Source: Bacillus sp. JCM 19041 (GTDB taxonomy: Bacteria; Bacillota; Bacilli; Bacillales; Bacillaceae_D). Taken from it: a stretch of 63,206 bases of DNA. The translations under genes and the position numbers were made by a program. Location of the stretch: the NCBI GenBank assembly GCA_001310375.1, contig BAXC01000012.1, positions 1-63,206 on the forward strand. Reading direction: 5' to 3'. A model generated the notes under the pieces. That model saw only the letters and a list, made by a program, of their open reading frames with translations, searched no databases and was not told where the DNA came from. Shown here piece after piece: positions 38,891 through 53,236 of this stretch (position 1 is the first letter of the stretch; each line of letters begins with the position of its first letter).

Positions 38891-39151
38891 ATGGATCGCA
38901 ACCAACGTAAAGTTTACCAAGGTCGTGTCGTATCTGATAAAATGGATAAGACAATTTCTGTACTTGTTGAAACATACAAAGTGGATCGCCTTTATGGTAA
39001 ACGCGTAAAAGATTCTAAGAAATTTAAAGCACATGATGAAGAGAACACTGCAAAAGTTGGCGATATCGTTCGTATCATGGAAACACGCCCGCTTTCTAAA
39101 GATAAACGTTTTCGTTTAGTAGAGATCGTAGAAGAAGCGATCATTATCTAA
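38891..39151 (+). CDS. rpsQ: Ribosomal protein S17
   Basis: 86 residues, OB fold, primary 16S binder. [19 protein letters not shown] and [19 protein letters not shown] are conserved. ATG after AAAGGAGG. Intact. Confidence 0.96.
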   Translation: MDRNQRKVYQGRVVSDKMDKTISVLVETYKVDRLYGKRVKDSKKFKAHDEENTAKVGDIVRIMETRPLSKDKRFRLVEIVEEAIII

Positions 39152-39167
39152 TCAAGCCTTGGTTTGA

Positions 39168-39551
<384 letters not shown>

Positions 39552-39593
39552 TAAGGAAAGAGATCAATATAAAGCTCAGGGAGGTGCAATTCG

Positions 39594-39902
39594 ATGCATG
39601 TCAAAAAAGGCGATACAGTAGTTGTCATTGCTGGCAAAGACAAAGGGAAGCAAGGAACGATTCTTGAAGCATTCCCGAAAAAAAGCCGTGTGCTTGTTGA
39701 AGGTGTAAACATGATTAAAAAGCATGCGAAGCCATCGCAAGATAATCCGCAAGGCGGAATCTTGAACCAAGAAGCACCAATTCATTCTTCAAACGTTATG
39801 TTAGTTGATCCTAAAACGGGTGAGCGCACACGCGTTGGTTTTAAAGAAGAAGATGGTAAAAAAGTACGTGTAGCAAAAAAATCTGGCGAAGTAATCAAGT
39901 AG
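39594..39902 (+). CDS. rplX: Ribosomal protein L24
   Basis: 102 residues, assembly initiator of the 50S subunit, with KOW motif [19 protein letters not shown] at the N-terminus. ATG after GGGAGG. Intact. Confidence 0.96.
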   Translation: MHVKKGDTVVVIAGKDKGKQGTILEAFPKKSRVLVEGVNMIKKHAKPSQDNPQGGILNQEAPIHSSNVMLVDPKTGERTRVGFKEEDGKKVRVAKKSGEVIK

Positions 39903-39930
39903 TCAGTAGCGTGAAAGGAGGACCATATAA

Positions 39931-40469
39931 ATGAACCGTTTAAAAGAGAAATATCAAAGTGAGATTGTTTCTTCTCTTACAGAGAAGTTTAATTACTCAT
40001 CTGTTATGGCTGTGCCTAAGATCGAAAAGATCGTTGTAAACATGGGTGTTGGTGAAGCTGTTCAAAACGCAAAAGTTTTGGATAAAGCTGTTGAAGAACT
40101 TCAATCAATCACTGGACAGAAGCCATTAATTACAAAAGCGAAGAAATCTATCGCTGGATTCAAACTTCGTGAAGGTGTACCAATCGGTGCTAAAGTTACA
40201 TTACGCGGAGAGCGTATGTATGACTTCTTGGATAAATTAGTTTCTGTTTCATTGCCACGTGTGCGCGATTTCCGCGGTGTTTCAAAGAAAGCATTTGACG
40301 GTCGTGGGAACTACACGCTTGGTGTGAAAGAACAACTTATTTTCCCGGAGATCGACTACGATAAAGTTGATAAAGTTCGCGGTATGGACATCGTTATCGT
40401 TACAACTGCTAATACAGACGAAGAAGCGCGTGAATTACTTACTCAAGTAGCATGCCGTTCCAAAAATAA
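39931..40469 (+). CDS. rplE: Ribosomal protein L5 (frameshift near the C-terminus)
   Basis: L5 binds 5S rRNA and the P-site t[19 protein letters not shown] and [15 protein letters not shown] are typical. The last six residues are out of frame: GTAGGCATG reads GTAGCATG near 40450, one G short. Restored, the protein ends ...QVGMPFQK at 179 residues, as in B. subtilis. Without correction the frame would run into rpsN. Confidence 0.95.
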
Positions 40470-40682
<213 letters not shown>

Positions 40683-40708
40683 AACGATTGGGAAGGAGGT
40701 AAATAACA

Positions 40709-41106
40709 ATGGTCATGACTGATCCGATTGCAGATATGCTAACACGTATTCGTAACGCGAACCTTGTACGCCACGAGAAACTTGAGCTTCCTGCTTCTAT
40801 GTTGAAAAAGGAAATTGCTGATATTCTTAAACGCGAGGCTTTATCCGTGATTATGAGTACATTGAAGACAATAAACAAGGTGTTATCCGTATCTTTCTTA
40901 AGTACGGTACATCTAACGAGCGTGTTATTACTGGCTTGAAACGTATTTCTAAACCAGGATTACGCGTATACGCAAAATCAACTGAACTTCCACGTGTACT
41001 TGGTGGACTTGGTGTTGCACTTGTATCAACATCAAAAGGTGTTTTAACTGATAAAGAAGCTCGTCAACAACAAATTGGTGGCGAAGTATTAGCTTACGTT
41101 TGGTAA
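40709..41106 (+). CDS. rpsH: Ribosomal protein S8 (one frameshift)
   Basis: 16S-binding protein and, in E. coli, regulator of the spc operon. [16 protein letters not shown] opens the protein, and the C-terminal half ([22 protein letters not shown]) is in another frame. One G is missing near 40837 (ILKREGFIRD). Restored length is 132 residues, the B. subtilis length. Confidence 0.95.
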
Positions 41107-41136
41107 GAAGCTTTAAGTGAATGGAGGTGGACATAA

Positions 41137-41673
41137 ATGTCTCGCGTAGGTAAAAAACCTGTAATTATTGCTGATGGCGTTACCGTTACTTTTGACGGGA
41201 ACCTTTGCACAGTAAAGGGGCCAAAAGGCGAACTAAGCCGTGAACTTCACCCGGCTATCAAAGTAAACGTTGAAGATAATGAAATTACTTTCGAACGCCC
41301 ATCTGACCACAAAGAGCACCGTGCTCTTCATGGGACAATGCGTGCGCTTGTTAACAACATGGTTGAAGGTGTAACAAAAGGATTTGAACGCGCGCTTGAG
41401 CTGAACGGTGTTGGTTACCGTGCTTCAAAATCTGGCAATAAGCTTGTGCTTAACGTTGGTTACTCTCACCCAGTTGAGATCACGCCTGAAGAAGGTTTAG
41501 AAATCGAAGTTCCTTCAAACACGAAAGTGATTGTAAAAGGAATCAATAAAGAGCGTGTTGGTGCTCTAGCTTCAAACATTCGCGCTGTACGTCAACCAGA
41601 GCCTTATAAAGGTAAAGGAATTCGTTATGAAGGTGAGTATGTGCGTCGTAAAGAAGGAAAAACTGGTAAATAA
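41137..41673 (+). CDS. rplF: Ribosomal protein L6
   Basis: 178 residues of two repeated RNA-recognition-like domains. [16 protein letters not shown] and the C-terminal motif [20 protein letters not shown] are hallmarks. ATG after GGAGGTGG. Intact. Confidence 0.97.
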   Translation: MSRVGKKPVIIADGVTVTFDGNLCTVKGPKGELSRELHPAIKVNVEDNEITFERPSDHKEHRALHGTMRALVNNMVEGVTKGFERALELNGVGYRASKSGNKLVLNVGYSHPVEITPEEGLEIEVPSNTKVIVKGINKERVGALASNIRAVRQPEPYKGKGIRYEGEYVRRKEGKTGK

Positions 41674-41702
41674 TTAGTTTCGACAAGAAGGAATGACGTC
41701 TC

Positions 41703-42065
41703 ATGATTACGAAGCCTAACAAAAACACAGGCCGTAAGAAAAGACACGCTCACGTTCGCCGCACACTTAGCGGTACGCCACAGCGTCCACGTTTGAACGT
41801 GTTCCGTTCTTCAAAGCACATTTACGCTCAACTTATTGACGACGTGAATGGCGTAACTCTTGCGCAAGCTTCTACGCTTGATAAAGAGTTAAAAATTGAG
41901 AACGGAAGTAACACAGAAGCGGCTCGCCAAGTTGGTGAGTTAGTCGCTAAACGTGCAATTGACGCGGGGCACGAAACGATCGTGTTTGACCGTGGAGGAT
42001 ATCTATACCACGGCCGTGTAGCAGAGCTTGCTAACGCAGCTCGCGAAGCTGGCCTTAAATTCTAA
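41703..42065 (+). CDS. rplR: Ribosomal protein L18
   Basis: 120 residues, 5S rRNA-binding. [23 protein letters not shown] and [20 protein letters not shown] are typical. ATG follows a weak AAGGAATGA site. Intact. Confidence 0.96.
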   Translation: MITKPNKNTGRKKRHAHVRRTLSGTPQRPRLNVFRSSKHIYAQLIDDVNGVTLAQASTLDKELKIENGSNTEAARQVGELVAKRAIDAGHETIVFDRGGYLYHGRVAELANAAREAGLKF

Positions 42066-42088
42066 TAACGAAGGAGGGAAACTCTTTT

Positions 42089-42589
42089 ATGCGTTCTATC
42101 GATCCAAACACATTGGAACTTGAAGAAAAAGTCGTCACGATCAACCGTGTAGCGAAAGTTGTTAAAGGTGGTCGTCGCTTCCGTTTTGCCGCTCTTGTAG
42201 TTGTTGGTGATAAAAACGGTCATGTCGGCTTTGGAATGGGGAAAGCTCAGGAAGTTCCTGAAGCGATCCGTAAAGCAGTAGAAGATGCAAAGAAAAATTT
42301 GATTGAAGTACCAATCGTTAATACAACGATTCCACACCAAACTGTTGGACGTTTTGGTGCTGGTCGAGTATTGCTAAAGCCTGCTTCTGAAGGTACTGGA
42401 GTTATCGCTGGTGGTCCTGTACGTGCTGTACTTGATCTTGCTGGTGTTGGCGACATTCTTTCTAAATCTCTTGGCTCAAGCAACCCGATCAACATGGTTC
42501 GTGCTACTCTAGCTGGCTTAACTAGTCTTAAACGTGCTGAAGAAGTAGCGAAACTACGTGGTAAATCCGTAGAAGAACTGTTAGGTTAA
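42089..42589 (+). CDS. rpsE: Ribosomal protein S5
   Basis: 166 residues at the mRNA entry site. [21 protein letters not shown], including the spectinomycin-loop region, is unaltered, and [21 protein letters not shown] is present. ATG after AAGGAGGG. Intact. Confidence 0.97.
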   Translation: MRSIDPNTLELEEKVVTINRVAKVVKGGRRFRFAALVVVGDKNGHVGFGMGKAQEVPEAIRKAVEDAKKNLIEVPIVNTTIPHQTVGRFGAGRVLLKPASEGTGVIAGGPVRAVLDLAGVGDILSKSLGSSNPINMVRATLAGLTSLKRAEEVAKLRGKSVEELLG

Positions 42590-42602
42590 GGGAGGGATTA
42601 CG

Positions 42603-42791
42603 ATGGCGAAGAAATTAGAAATCACCCTTACACGCAGCTTGATTGGCCGTCCAAGCGATCAGCGCGTGACAGTGAATACACTTGGTTTGCGTAAGATGCA
42701 CCAAACAGTGACACAAGAAGATAACGTTGCGATTCGTGGAATGGTTAACAAAGTAAAACACTTAGTTACTGTTAACGAAATCGACGCGTAA
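42603..42791 (+). CDS. rpmD: Ribosomal protein L30
   Basis: 62 residues: [18 protein letters not shown] through [10 protein letters not shown] to [10 protein letters not shown], the full family pattern. ATG follows AAGGGAGGG. Intact. Confidence 0.96.
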   Translation: MAKKLEITLTRSLIGRPSDQRVTVNTLGLRKMHQTVTQEDNVAIRGMVNKVKHLVTVNEIDA

Positions 42792-42827
42792 ATAGATGAT
42801 TTTTAGCAACGAGGAGGTGTAGTAAGC

Positions 42828-43267
42828 ATGAAACTTCATGAGTTACAACCAGCAGAAGGTTCACGCAAAGTCCGCAATCGTGTAGGCCGCGGAATTGGTT
42901 CTGGTAATGGAAAAACATCTGGTAAAGGTCATAAAGGACAAAAAGCTCGTTCTGGTGGCGGTGTTCGCCCAGGCTTTGAAGGTGGTCAAAACCCACTTTA
43001 TCGTCGTTTACCGAAACGTGGTTTCACAAACATTCACCGTAAAGAATTCACTGTTGTGAATCTTGATGTGCTTAATCGTTTTGAAGATGGAACAGAAGTT
43101 ACTCCAGAGCTTTTGATTGAATCTAAAGCAGTCAAAAACGTAAAGCATGGTATTAAAGTGTTAGGTAATGGCAGCTTAGAAAAAAACTTGACTGTTAAAG
43201 CACACAAGTTCTCTGCATCTGCAGTAAAAGCAATTGAAGCTGCTGGCGGAAAATCCGAGGTGGTTTA

Positions 43268-43268
<1 letters not shown>
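42828..43268 (+). CDS. rplO: Ribosomal protein L15
   Basis: 146 residues. Glycine-rich N-terminus [20 protein letters not shown] and [17 protein letters not shown] are hallmarks. Its stop overlaps the secY start (TAATG). Intact. Confidence 0.97.
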
Positions 43269-46039
<2,771 letters not shown>

Positions 46040-46112
46040 GTTTTCAGGTAAGATAGACTGTCTGTGTAGTGTAGGTTATGCTAGCATCTACTCGAAGGGA
46101 GGAACTCCATTC

Positions 46113-46477
<365 letters not shown>

Positions 46478-46499
46478 TCTATAAGGAGGTGCCAAGCCT

Positions 46500-46865
46500 A
46501 TGGCACGTGTTGCAGGTGTGGACATTCCTCGCGATAAGCGCGTTGTAATTTCACTCACTTACGTATTTGGCATTGGTAAATCAACAGCAGCTAAAATTCT
46601 TGAAACTGCTGGAATTGACCAAAACACTCGCGTTCGTGACCTAACTGAAGAAGAACTTGGTCGTATTCGTGAAGCTGTCGAAGCGTTTCAAGTAGAAGGT
46701 GACCTTCGTCGTGAAGTGTCTCTTAACATTAAGCGTCTAATCGAAATTGGTAGTTACCGTGGTATTCGCCACCGTCGTGGATTACCAGTTCGTGGTCAAA
46801 ACTCTAAAAACAATGCTCGTACACGTAAAGGTCCAAAACGTACAGTAGCAAACAAGAAAAAATAG
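46500..46865 (+). CDS. rpsM: Ribosomal protein S13
   Basis: 121 residues in the 30S head, contacting P-site tRNA and the 50S subunit. [20 protein letters not shown] and [17 protein letters not shown] are typical. ATG after AAGGAGGTG. Intact. Confidence 0.97.
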   Translation: MARVAGVDIPRDKRVVISLTYVFGIGKSTAAKILETAGIDQNTRVRDLTEEELGRIREAVEAFQVEGDLRREVSLNIKRLIEIGSYRGIRHRRGLPVRGQNSKNNARTRKGPKRTVANKKK

Positions 46866-46884
46866 TTAGGAGGGAATTGATAAC

Positions 46885-47277
46885 ATGGCTAAGAAAACGA
46901 ATACTCGTCCAAAGCGTCGTCAAAAGAAAAATATTGACACTGGTATGGCTCACATCCGCTCTACCTTTAACAATACGATCGTGACGATCACGGATACGCA
47001 TGGCAATGCGATTTCTTGGGCAAGCGCTGGCGCTCTCGGTTTCAAAGGTTCTCGTAAGTCTACGCCATTTGCTGCGCAAATGGCGGCTGAGTCTGCTGCG
47101 AAAACAGCTATGGAGCATGGCATGAAAGTCATTGAGGTTTCTGTAAAAGGACCTGGAGCAGGCCGTGAAGCTGCTATCCGTTCTTTACAAGCTGTAGGTC
47201 TTGAAGTCAACATGATTAAAGATGTGACTCCAGTTCCTCACAATGGCTGCCGTCCACCGAAACGTCGCAGAGTTTAA
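46885..47277 (+). CDS. rpsK: Ribosomal protein S11
   Basis: 130 residues on the platform near the mRNA exit. [20 protein letters not shown] and the C-terminal [18 protein letters not shown] are hallmarks. ATG after AGGAGGG. Intact. Confidence 0.97.
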   Translation: MAKKTNTRPKRRQKKNIDTGMAHIRSTFNNTIVTITDTHGNAISWASAGALGFKGSRKSTPFAAQMAAESAAKTAMEHGMKVIEVSVKGPGAGREAAIRSLQAVGLEVNMIKDVTPVPHNGCRPPKRRRV

Positions 47278-47289
47278 GAAAAACAATCA

Positions 47290-47319
47290 TTGTATAGATT
47301 TCTTGCTAGTGTCTATAAT
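47290..47319 (+). promoter_or_regulatory. Candidate promoter for rpoA-rplQ
   Basis: TTGTAT and a perfect TATAAT are 18 bases apart in the 172-base gap between rpsK and rpoA. Downstream, CCAAAAGG...CCTTTGG at about 47380-47400 can form a short hairpin. Confidence 0.5.
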
Positions 47320-47449
47320 GGATAAGACGAGATCTATTTGACAATGAAGGTAAGACAAATAGGCATTGCTCATGGGAAGTCCAAAAGGAGACCCTTTGGG
47401 CAATCCTTGTGTTTGCCGGAGTTCGACGTTTTGAAGGAGGGTTTGTTTA

Positions 47450-48394
47450 ATGATTGAAATTGAAAAGCCGAATATTGAGACGGTTGAAGTAAGCGAAGAT
47501 GCAAGATACGGCAAATTTGTCGTTGAGCCTCTCGAGCGTGGTTATGGAACAACACTAGGAAACTCCTTGCGTCGCATTCTTCTATCATCACTTCCTGGTG
47601 CTGCAGTTTCATCGGTTCAAATTGACGGTGTCTTACACGAGTTTTCAACAATTGAAGGCGTTGTGGAAGATGTAACTACGATTATTTTGAATCTGAAGAA
47701 GCTAGCTTTGAAGATTTATTCTGATGATGAAAAGACGCTTGAGATTGATGTTCAAGGTGACGGTATCGTCACAGCTGGAGATTTGACTCATGACAGTGAC
47801 GTAGAAGTGTTAAATCCTGATCTTCATATCGCTACGCTTACAAAAGGAGCTTCGTTCCGCATGCGTTTGCAGGCGAAACGTGGTCGTGGGTATATTCTCG
47901 CGGATGGCAACAAAAGCGACGACCAGCCAATTGGCGTTCTTCCGATTGACTCGATCTATACACCGGTGGCGCGTGTCAACTATCAAGTTGAGAATACACG
48001 TGTCGGGCAAGTCACAAACTATGATAAACTAACCCTTGATGTGTGGACCGATGGAAGCACTCGCCCCGAAGAAGCAGTATCTCTTGGAGCGAAAATCCTT
48101 ACGGAGCACTTAAATATTTTCGTAGGCTTAACGGACCAAGCACAAAATGCGGAAATCATGGTTGAAAAAGAGGAAGATCAGAAAGAGAAAGTCTTAGAGA
48201 TGACAATCGAAGAGCTTGATCTATCTGTTCGTTCTTACAACTGTTTGAAACGTGCTGGCATCAATACGGTGCAAGAGTTAACGCATAAAACAGAAGAAGA
48301 CATGATGAAAGTTCGTAATCTTGGACGTAAGTCTTTGGAAGAAGTACAAGAGAAGCTAGGCGAGCTTGGACTCGGGCTTCGTAACGAAGAATAA
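47450..48394 (+). CDS. rpoA: RpoA, RNA polymerase alpha subunit
   Basis: 314 residues. The N-terminal dimerisation domain contains [22 protein letters not shown]; the C-terminal domain, joined by a charged linker, shows [19 protein letters not shown] and [12 protein letters not shown], the surface that binds UP elements and activators. ATG after AAGGAGG. Intact. Confidence 0.97.
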   Translation: MIEIEKPNIETVEVSEDARYGKFVVEPLERGYGTTLGNSLRRILLSSLPGAAVSSVQIDGVLHEFSTIEGVVEDVTTIILNLKKLALKIYSDDEKTLEIDVQGDGIVTAGDLTHDSDVEVLNPDLHIATLTKGASFRMRLQAKRGRGYILADGNKSDDQPIGVLPIDSIYTPVARVNYQVENTRVGQVTNYDKLTLDVWTDGSTRPEEAVSLGAKILTEHLNIFVGLTDQAQNAEIMVEKEEDQKEKVLEMTIEELDLSVRSYNCLKRAGINTVQELTHKTEEDMMKVRNLGRKSLEEVQEKLGELGLGLRNEE

Positions 48395-48427
48395 GGAATC
48401 GTTTTTGGCTTAAAGGAGGGAATTAGC

Positions 48428-48790
48428 ATGGCATACGCAAAACTTGGTCGTACGAGCTCACAGCGCAAAGCGTTGCTTCGTGATTTGGCAACTGACCTAA
48501 TCATTAACGAGCGCATCGAAACGACAGAAGCGAAAGCAAAGGAATTGCGTCCGATCGTTGAAAAAATGGTGACTCTAGGTAAACGTGGTGATCTTCACGC
48601 ACGTCGTCAAGCAGCAGCATTTGTACGTAACGAGACAGCTGACGAAGAAACAGGGCAAGATGCAATTCAAAAGCTATTTGCAGATATTGCACCGCGTTTT
48701 GAAGAGCGTCAAGGCGGATATACACGCATTCTTAAAGTTGGTCCTCGTCGTGGAGACGGTGCACCAATGGCAATCATTGAGTTTGTTTAA
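48428..48790 (+). CDS. rplQ: Ribosomal protein L17
   Basis: 120 residues at the tunnel exit side. [21 protein letters not shown] and the C-terminal [21 protein letters not shown] are typical. ATG after AAAGGAGGG. Intact; last gene of the alpha cluster. Confidence 0.97.
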   Translation: MAYAKLGRTSSQRKALLRDLATDLIINERIETTEAKAKELRPIVEKMVTLGKRGDLHARRQAAAFVRNETADEETGQDAIQKLFADIAPRFEERQGGYTRILKVGPRRGDGAPMAIIEFV

Positions 48791-48812
48791 TCAGCTCATG
48801 TAAGTGGCGATT

Positions 48813-48866
48813 AAGGGCAGGAGATAACGGGAGCAGGAAGCTTCTTCACTCTATGCCCTTTTTTGT
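48813..48866 (+). terminator. Terminator after rplQ
   Basis: AAGGGCA (48813-48819) pairs with TGCCCTT (48854-48860), enclosing a smaller GAAGCTTC stem, and is followed by a T-run. Confidence 0.75.
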
Positions 48867-48891
48867 TATGTAAAAACAGGAGGAGCTACAG

Positions 48892-49704
48892 ATGCTTTCT
48901 TGTATAGGGGTTCATTATCGTTACGAGTATTCAGAGTCTGACGCCCTTTATGACGTTTCATTGACGATTAAAAAGGGTGAGAGAGTGGCTCTTGTTGGTC
49001 GGAATGGTTCAGGTAAATCAACGTTTGCTAAACTATTAAATGGATTATACTCACCGACAATGGGGAGCATTTCGGTTCAAAGTATGAACAATACAGATCT
49101 ACGGCATGAAGTAGGCATGGTCTTTCAAAACCCTGAAAATCAAATGGTAACAAGCATTGTTGAAGATGACCTCGCGTTTGGTCTTGAAAATAGACAACTA
49201 TCTAGGAATGAAATAACAAAACGTATTCAAATTGTTTCAAAGAAACTAGGAATAGTTGATTTGCTTGAGAGAGATAGTAGCCAATTATCTGGGGGACAAA
49301 AACAACGTATTGCTCTTGCTGGAGTTCTTGTGATGGATCCTTCCGTACTTGTGTTAGATGAAGTCACTTCCATGCTCGATCCGTTAGGTAAGGAAGCTGT
49401 CAATGAATTATTGAATATGATTCATGAAGAGGGAAAAACGATTATTTCTATTTCTCATGATGTAGAGGAGATTCTTAGCAGTGATAGAGTAATTGGATTT
49501 TTAGATGGCAGTGTAATCTTCGATGGTCTTCCTTCAGAGTTGTTTGCCCTACCAGAGTACGTAAAACAGCTGGGATTAACACTTCCCTTTACTTTTGAGT
49601 TAGCTCATTTGTTAGCGAAACGAGGCATTGTGTTAGAGCAAGACAGCTACCATTCAATTGAGGGGTTAGTAGGTGCAATATGGAAGTATTCTTTAAAGAT
49701 GTAA
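48892..49704 (+). CDS. ecfA1: EcfA1, ECF-transporter ATPase
   Basis: One of two ATPases that power energy-coupling-factor vitamin importers. Walker A GRNGSGKST near residue 40, signature LSGGQKQR, Walker B VLVLDEVTSMLD, H-loop SISHDVEE. 270 residues. ATG after AGGAGGAG. It overlaps ecfA2 by 25 bases. No substrate-binding S component is nearby, as usual for the shared (group II) module. Confidence 0.95.
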   Translation: MLSCIGVHYRYEYSESDALYDVSLTIKKGERVALVGRNGSGKSTFAKLLNGLYSPTMGSISVQSMNNTDLRHEVGMVFQNPENQMVTSIVEDDLAFGLENRQLSRNEITKRIQIVSKKLGIVDLLERDSSQLSGGQKQRIALAGVLVMDPSVLVLDEVTSMLDPLGKEAVNELLNMIHEEGKTIISISHDVEEILSSDRVIGFLDGSVIFDGLPSELFALPEYVKQLGLTLPFTFELAHLLAKRGIVLEQDSYHSIEGLVGAIWKYSLKM

Positions 49705-50534
49705 GTTATTTTTACGGGAATGCAAGTAATGACCGAATACATGCATTAAAAGATGTAAACTTGGCTGTTGGTGCGAATCAGTTTGTTGCGGTTGTTGGTG
49801 ATACTGGATCTGGCAAATCAACGCTAATCCAGCACCTTAATGGGTTGCTTCTCCCTAAAAAAGGAACTGTGTTTGTTGGTGGAGAGCAATTATCGTCTCA
49901 TAAGAAGAAACTACAGGAATTACGAAAGAATATAGGTTTTCTATTTCAGTACCCGGAACATCAGTTGTTTGAAGAAACGGTAGCGAAGGAAATTGGATAC
50001 GGGCCGCGCATGTTAGGTCTTTCTGAACCAGAGGTAAATGAGCGAGTTTCTATTGCCATGCAGGCGGTTGGACTTCCTGAAGACCTTTGTAACCGGTCAC
50101 CATTTCATCTATCAGGAGGACAACAAAGACGAACAGCGATTGCCTCTGTGTTGGCACAAGAGCCAAAGATGCTGGTGCTGGATGAGCCTGGTGCAGGGTT
50201 AAATTCGGCTTCAAAAGATGAGTTACTGCAACTATTTTTGGATTATCAGAAGCAACAGCAGGTCACTGTATGGATGATCACACATTCAATGGAGGATGTC
50301 GTTAAATATGCTGATTACTGTATCGTCATGCATAAAGGAATGGTTTTAACTGCTGATAAACCAGAAAAGGTATTTACGAATCTTGATTTAATTAAAAATC
50401 AAGTCATAAAGCTTCCGCAGGCAATGAGGTTTGCTAATGAGTTGTCTAAGGGAGAGGAGTGGCCATTTTTGCGTGACACAGATGAATTGGCTACTTGGAT
50501 TGCAAACAACTATTTGGGGAAATACCATGAGTAA
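49680..50534 (+). CDS. ecfA2: EcfA2, ECF-transporter ATPase
   Basis: Second ATPase of the module: Walker A GDTGSGKST, signature LSGGQQRR, Walker B MLVLDEPGAGLN, H-loop MITHSMED. 284 residues. It pairs with EcfA1 as a heterodimer below EcfT. Overlaps at both ends with its neighbours show a coupled operon. Intact. Confidence 0.95.
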   Translation: MEVFFKDVSYFYGNASNDRIHALKDVNLAVGANQFVAVVGDTGSGKSTLIQHLNGLLLPKKGTVFVGGEQLSSHKKKLQELRKNIGFLFQYPEHQLFEETVAKEIGYGPRMLGLSEPEVNERVSIAMQAVGLPEDLCNRSPFHLSGGQQRRTAIASVLAQEPKMLVLDEPGAGLNSASKDELLQLFLDYQKQQQVTVWMITHSMEDVVKYADYCIVMHKGMVLTADKPEKVFTNLDLIKNQVIKLPQAMRFANELSKGEEWPFLRDTDELATWIANNYLGKYHE

Positions 50535-51315
50535 TGAGTCCGTCCTGTTAGGGCAGTATGTACACGGTAAATCGACTTTACATCGTCTTGACGCACGTGC
50601 AAAGATTGTGAGTGTTTTTATTTTTGCTCTTGCCGTTTTTGGAGTTGGGTCATGGTTATCACTTTTGATTAGCACTATTTATTTGTTTGGTCTAATGGCA
50701 TTAAGTAAGCTTTCAATACCAATGTTATTGCGATCATTAAAAGTGGTAGCATTGTTTTTATTGTTGTTTTTCCTGCTACAAGTGCTAGCTGTACGTGAAG
50801 GTGAAGTTGCTTTTATTATCGCTGGATTTCCATTGTATAGGGAAGGAATAATAGAAGCCGGTATTGTTGTTTGGCGGACATTATTGCTTTTTATGGCGGC
50901 TACATTAATGACTGCAACAACAAGTCCATTGCATATTACTTCAGCAGTTGAAGCATTGCTAAAACCATTAAAAAGACTGCGTGTTCCTGTTGCGGAACTT
51001 GCTTTAATGATGTCCATTGCATTGAGGTTTATTCCTATTTTAAAACGTGAACTTGATTTGATCAGAAGAGCACAACAGGCCAGAGGCGTATCATCTGAAG
51101 GGGTTACAAAGCGCCTATATGCTTTTAGTGCATTGCTTGTGCCTTTGTTTGTTAGGTCATTAAAGCGCGCAGAGGAGTTAGCTGAGGCGATGGAAGCAAG
51201 AGGTTATGATAGCAAAGTTCCACGCTCTGTTTGGAAAAAAACGAAGTGGTCATTAAAAGATACATTTGCTGTTGCACTAGCTTTAGGAACAGCGGGTCTT
51301 ATTATATGGTTTTAA
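50527..51315 (+). CDS. ecfT: EcfT, ECF-transporter transmembrane coupling protein
   Basis: Membrane scaffold linking the ATPases to substrate-binding S components. 262 residues with five to six hydrophobic segments and two coupling motifs of the Ala-Arg-Gly type, seen as AQQARGVSS and AMEARGYDS. The ATG at 50527 overlaps the ecfA2 stop and matches the family start; a longer in-frame reading overlaps ecfA2 too far. Intact. Confidence 0.94.
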   Translation: MSNESVLLGQYVHGKSTLHRLDARAKIVSVFIFALAVFGVGSWLSLLISTIYLFGLMALSKLSIPMLLRSLKVVALFLLLFFLLQVLAVREGEVAFIIAGFPLYREGIIEAGIVVWRTLLLFMAATLMTATTSPLHITSAVEALLKPLKRLRVPVAELALMMSIALRFIPILKRELDLIRRAQQARGVSSEGVTKRLYAFSALLVPLFVRSLKRAEELAEAMEARGYDSKVPRSVWKKTKWSLKDTFAVALALGTAGLIIWF

Positions 51316-51327
51316 GGAGAGAACAAG

Positions 51328-52091
51328 ATGGCAAGGTTTGCGTGCAAATTGACATATGATGGGACGGCGTTTAGTGGGTATCAAGTTCAACCTAATAAAA
51401 GAACGGTCCAATCAGTTGTCGAACAAGGCTCAAGGCCATACACAAGGGCATGGATGTCCCAATCATTGCCTCGGGCAGAACAGACGCGGGTGTTCATGCA
51501 AAGGGACAAATCATTCAGTTTGACTCTGAACTGTCGATTTCCGCAGAGAAATGGTCCCAGGCACTGAATACGCATCTTCCAGAGGATGTTGTTATAACTG
51601 GGGTTGTCGAAGTAGACAGGGAATTTCACGCTAGATACCATACTACAGCAAAAGAGTATCGGTATTATATTAGTTGTGGGGAATTCCAAAATGTGTTTCG
51701 TCGCAACCAAGCGGTTCATATAAAACAGCCTCTAGATGTTCCAGCTATGCAAACAGCCGCGCACTATTTACTGGGAACTCATGATTTTTCAGCCTTTTGT
51801 GCAGCAAATACATCAGTTGAGGATAAGGTTCGTACAATTATAAGCGTTGCGGTCCAACCTATCGGAAACGAACTCGAAATTTCCATCCGTGGGAATGGCT
51901 TCTTATACAATATGGTTCGCATTATTGTTGGAACACTTATCGAAGTTGGTATAGGGAAAAGGCGAGCAATAGAAATGGAACAAATTTTATCTGGGAAGGA
52001 TCGTGGGGCGGCAGGAAAAACAGCGCCAGCACACGGTTTGTATCTCTGGGAAGTAAATTATGAAACGGATCTATTTACAGCTCAGAAATAA
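51328..52091 (+). CDS. truA: TruA, tRNA pseudouridine(38-40) synthase (one frameshift)
   Basis: Makes pseudouridine in the tRNA anticodon stem. [19 protein letters not shown] at the N-terminus and the catalytic aspartate in [13 protein letters not shown] are clear. The frame breaks near 51427, where one base is missing ([16 protein letters not shown]). Restored length is 254 residues. ATG follows AAGGAGAG. Last gene before the L13 leader. Confidence 0.92.
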
Positions 52092-52125
52092 AAAGAAACG
52101 CCCGGATGAGTTTTTATAAAATGAA

Positions 52126-52154
52126 TTGACTTTAACGAGTAGATATTGTATGAT
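52126..52154 (+). promoter_or_regulatory. Sigma-A promoter of rplM-rpsI
   Basis: TTGACT and TATGAT are exactly 17 bases apart, about 150 bases before rplM. Confidence 0.75.
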
Positions 52155-52290
52155 ATTAGATGGTAATTCTAAAGACCCACTGCCCCGGGTTGCGGAATGA
52201 AATCATAAATAAGCAAAAATGAATGGACAAAAAACAGCCAGTTTCAAGGCCATTCTTTATGCCGAACGATAAAAGAACGATTTATTATTA
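52155..52290 (+). promoter_or_regulatory. Ribosomal protein L13 leader (candidate)
   Basis: The leader of rplM contains GACCCACTGCCCCGGGTTGC and a distal pairing of AATGGAC with the GGCCATT region, resembling the known Firmicute L13 leader. L13 is expected to bind it and limit rplM-rpsI expression. Identified by position and partial pattern only. Confidence 0.6.
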
Positions 52291-52302
52291 GGAGGTTTAA
52301 CT

Positions 52303-52740
52303 ATGCGTACAACATATATGGCAAAGCCAAACGAAGTTGAGCGTAAATGGTATGTTGTTGACGCTGAAGGTCAAACGCTTGGCCGTCTTTCTTCAGAAGT
52401 CGCATCAATCCTACGCGGAAAACACAAACCAACATTTACACCACATATTGACACTGGTGATCACGTAATCATTTTGAATGCAAGCAAAATCCAACTAACT
52501 GGAAACAAGCTTCAAGATAAAATTTACTATCGCCACACAAACCACCCAGGTGGATTGAAAGAAACAAAAGCACACGAAATGCGTGCCAACAAGCCAGAGC
52601 GTATGCTTGAGCTAGCGATCAAAGGAATGCTTCCTAAGAACACGCTTGGCCGCAAACAAGGCATGAAGCTTCATGTATATGCAGGTTCAGAACACAATCA
52701 TCAAGCACAACAACCAGAAGCGTACGAGCTTCGCGGTTAA
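52303..52740 (+). CDS. rplM: Ribosomal protein L13
   Basis: 145 residues, early 50S assembly protein. [21 protein letters not shown] and [15 protein letters not shown] are typical. Start ATG at 52303 behind AGGAGG; a second ATG at 52318 is possible but less well placed. Intact. Confidence 0.96.
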   Translation: MRTTYMAKPNEVERKWYVVDAEGQTLGRLSSEVASILRGKHKPTFTPHIDTGDHVIILNASKIQLTGNKLQDKIYYRHTNHPGGLKETKAHEMRANKPERMLELAIKGMLPKNTLGRKQGMKLHVYAGSEHNHQAQQPEAYELRG

Positions 52741-52760
52741 TCTTTGGGAGGTAATTGATT

Positions 52761-53153
52761 ATGGCTCAAGTACAATACTACGGCACTGGCCGTCGTAAGC
52801 ATTCTGTTGCGCGTGTTCGCCTTGTTCCTGGCGATGGCACAATCGTTGTTAACGGCCGTGACCTTGACGAATATTTTGGTCTTGAAACACTAAAGCTTAT
52901 CGTAAAACAACCACTTGTTGAAACTGGTGTAACGGGTCAGTACAACATTCACGTGAATGTAAACGGAGGCGGCTTCACAGGACAAGCGGGCGCAATTCGC
53001 CACGGCGTTGCTCGTGCTCTACTTCAAGTAGATCCTGAAAACCGTCCAACATTAAAATCTGCAGGCTTCCTTACTCGTGATGCTCGTATGAAAGAACGTA
53101 AAAAATACGGTCTTAAAGCAGCACGTCGTGCGCCTCAGTTCTCAAAACGTTAA
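52761..53153 (+). CDS. rpsI: Ribosomal protein S9
   Basis: 130 residues whose C-terminal tail touches P-site t[23 protein letters not shown] and the end [14 protein letters not shown] are family hallmarks. ATG at 52761 is used because GGGAGG lies at a proper distance and the family starts MAQVQYYG. The 3' end is complete, although an integrase remnant lies directly downstream. Confidence 0.97.
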   Translation: MAQVQYYGTGRRKHSVARVRLVPGDGTIVVNGRDLDEYFGLETLKLIVKQPLVETGVTGQYNIHVNVNGGGFTGQAGAIRHGVARALLQVDPENRPTLKSAGFLTRDARMKERKKYGLKAARRAPQFSKR

Positions 53154-53167
53154 TACAGCAATGGTTT

Positions 53168-53203
53168 CAGCCTTCAAGCCTACACCGCTTGGAGGCTGTT
53201 TTT
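53168..53203 (+). terminator. Terminator after rpsI
   Basis: CAGCCTTCAAGC / GCTTGGAGGCTG followed by five T, 15 bases after the rpsI stop. Confidence 0.88.
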
Positions 53204-53236
53204 ATGCTTGAAAAATCTATTTGCTAACATTTTACG

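Noticed and set aside
46040..46112. Small KOW-type gene between map and infA, as in B. subtilis
   Set aside because: The gap is only 73 bases and holds no reading frame; the gene is absent here.
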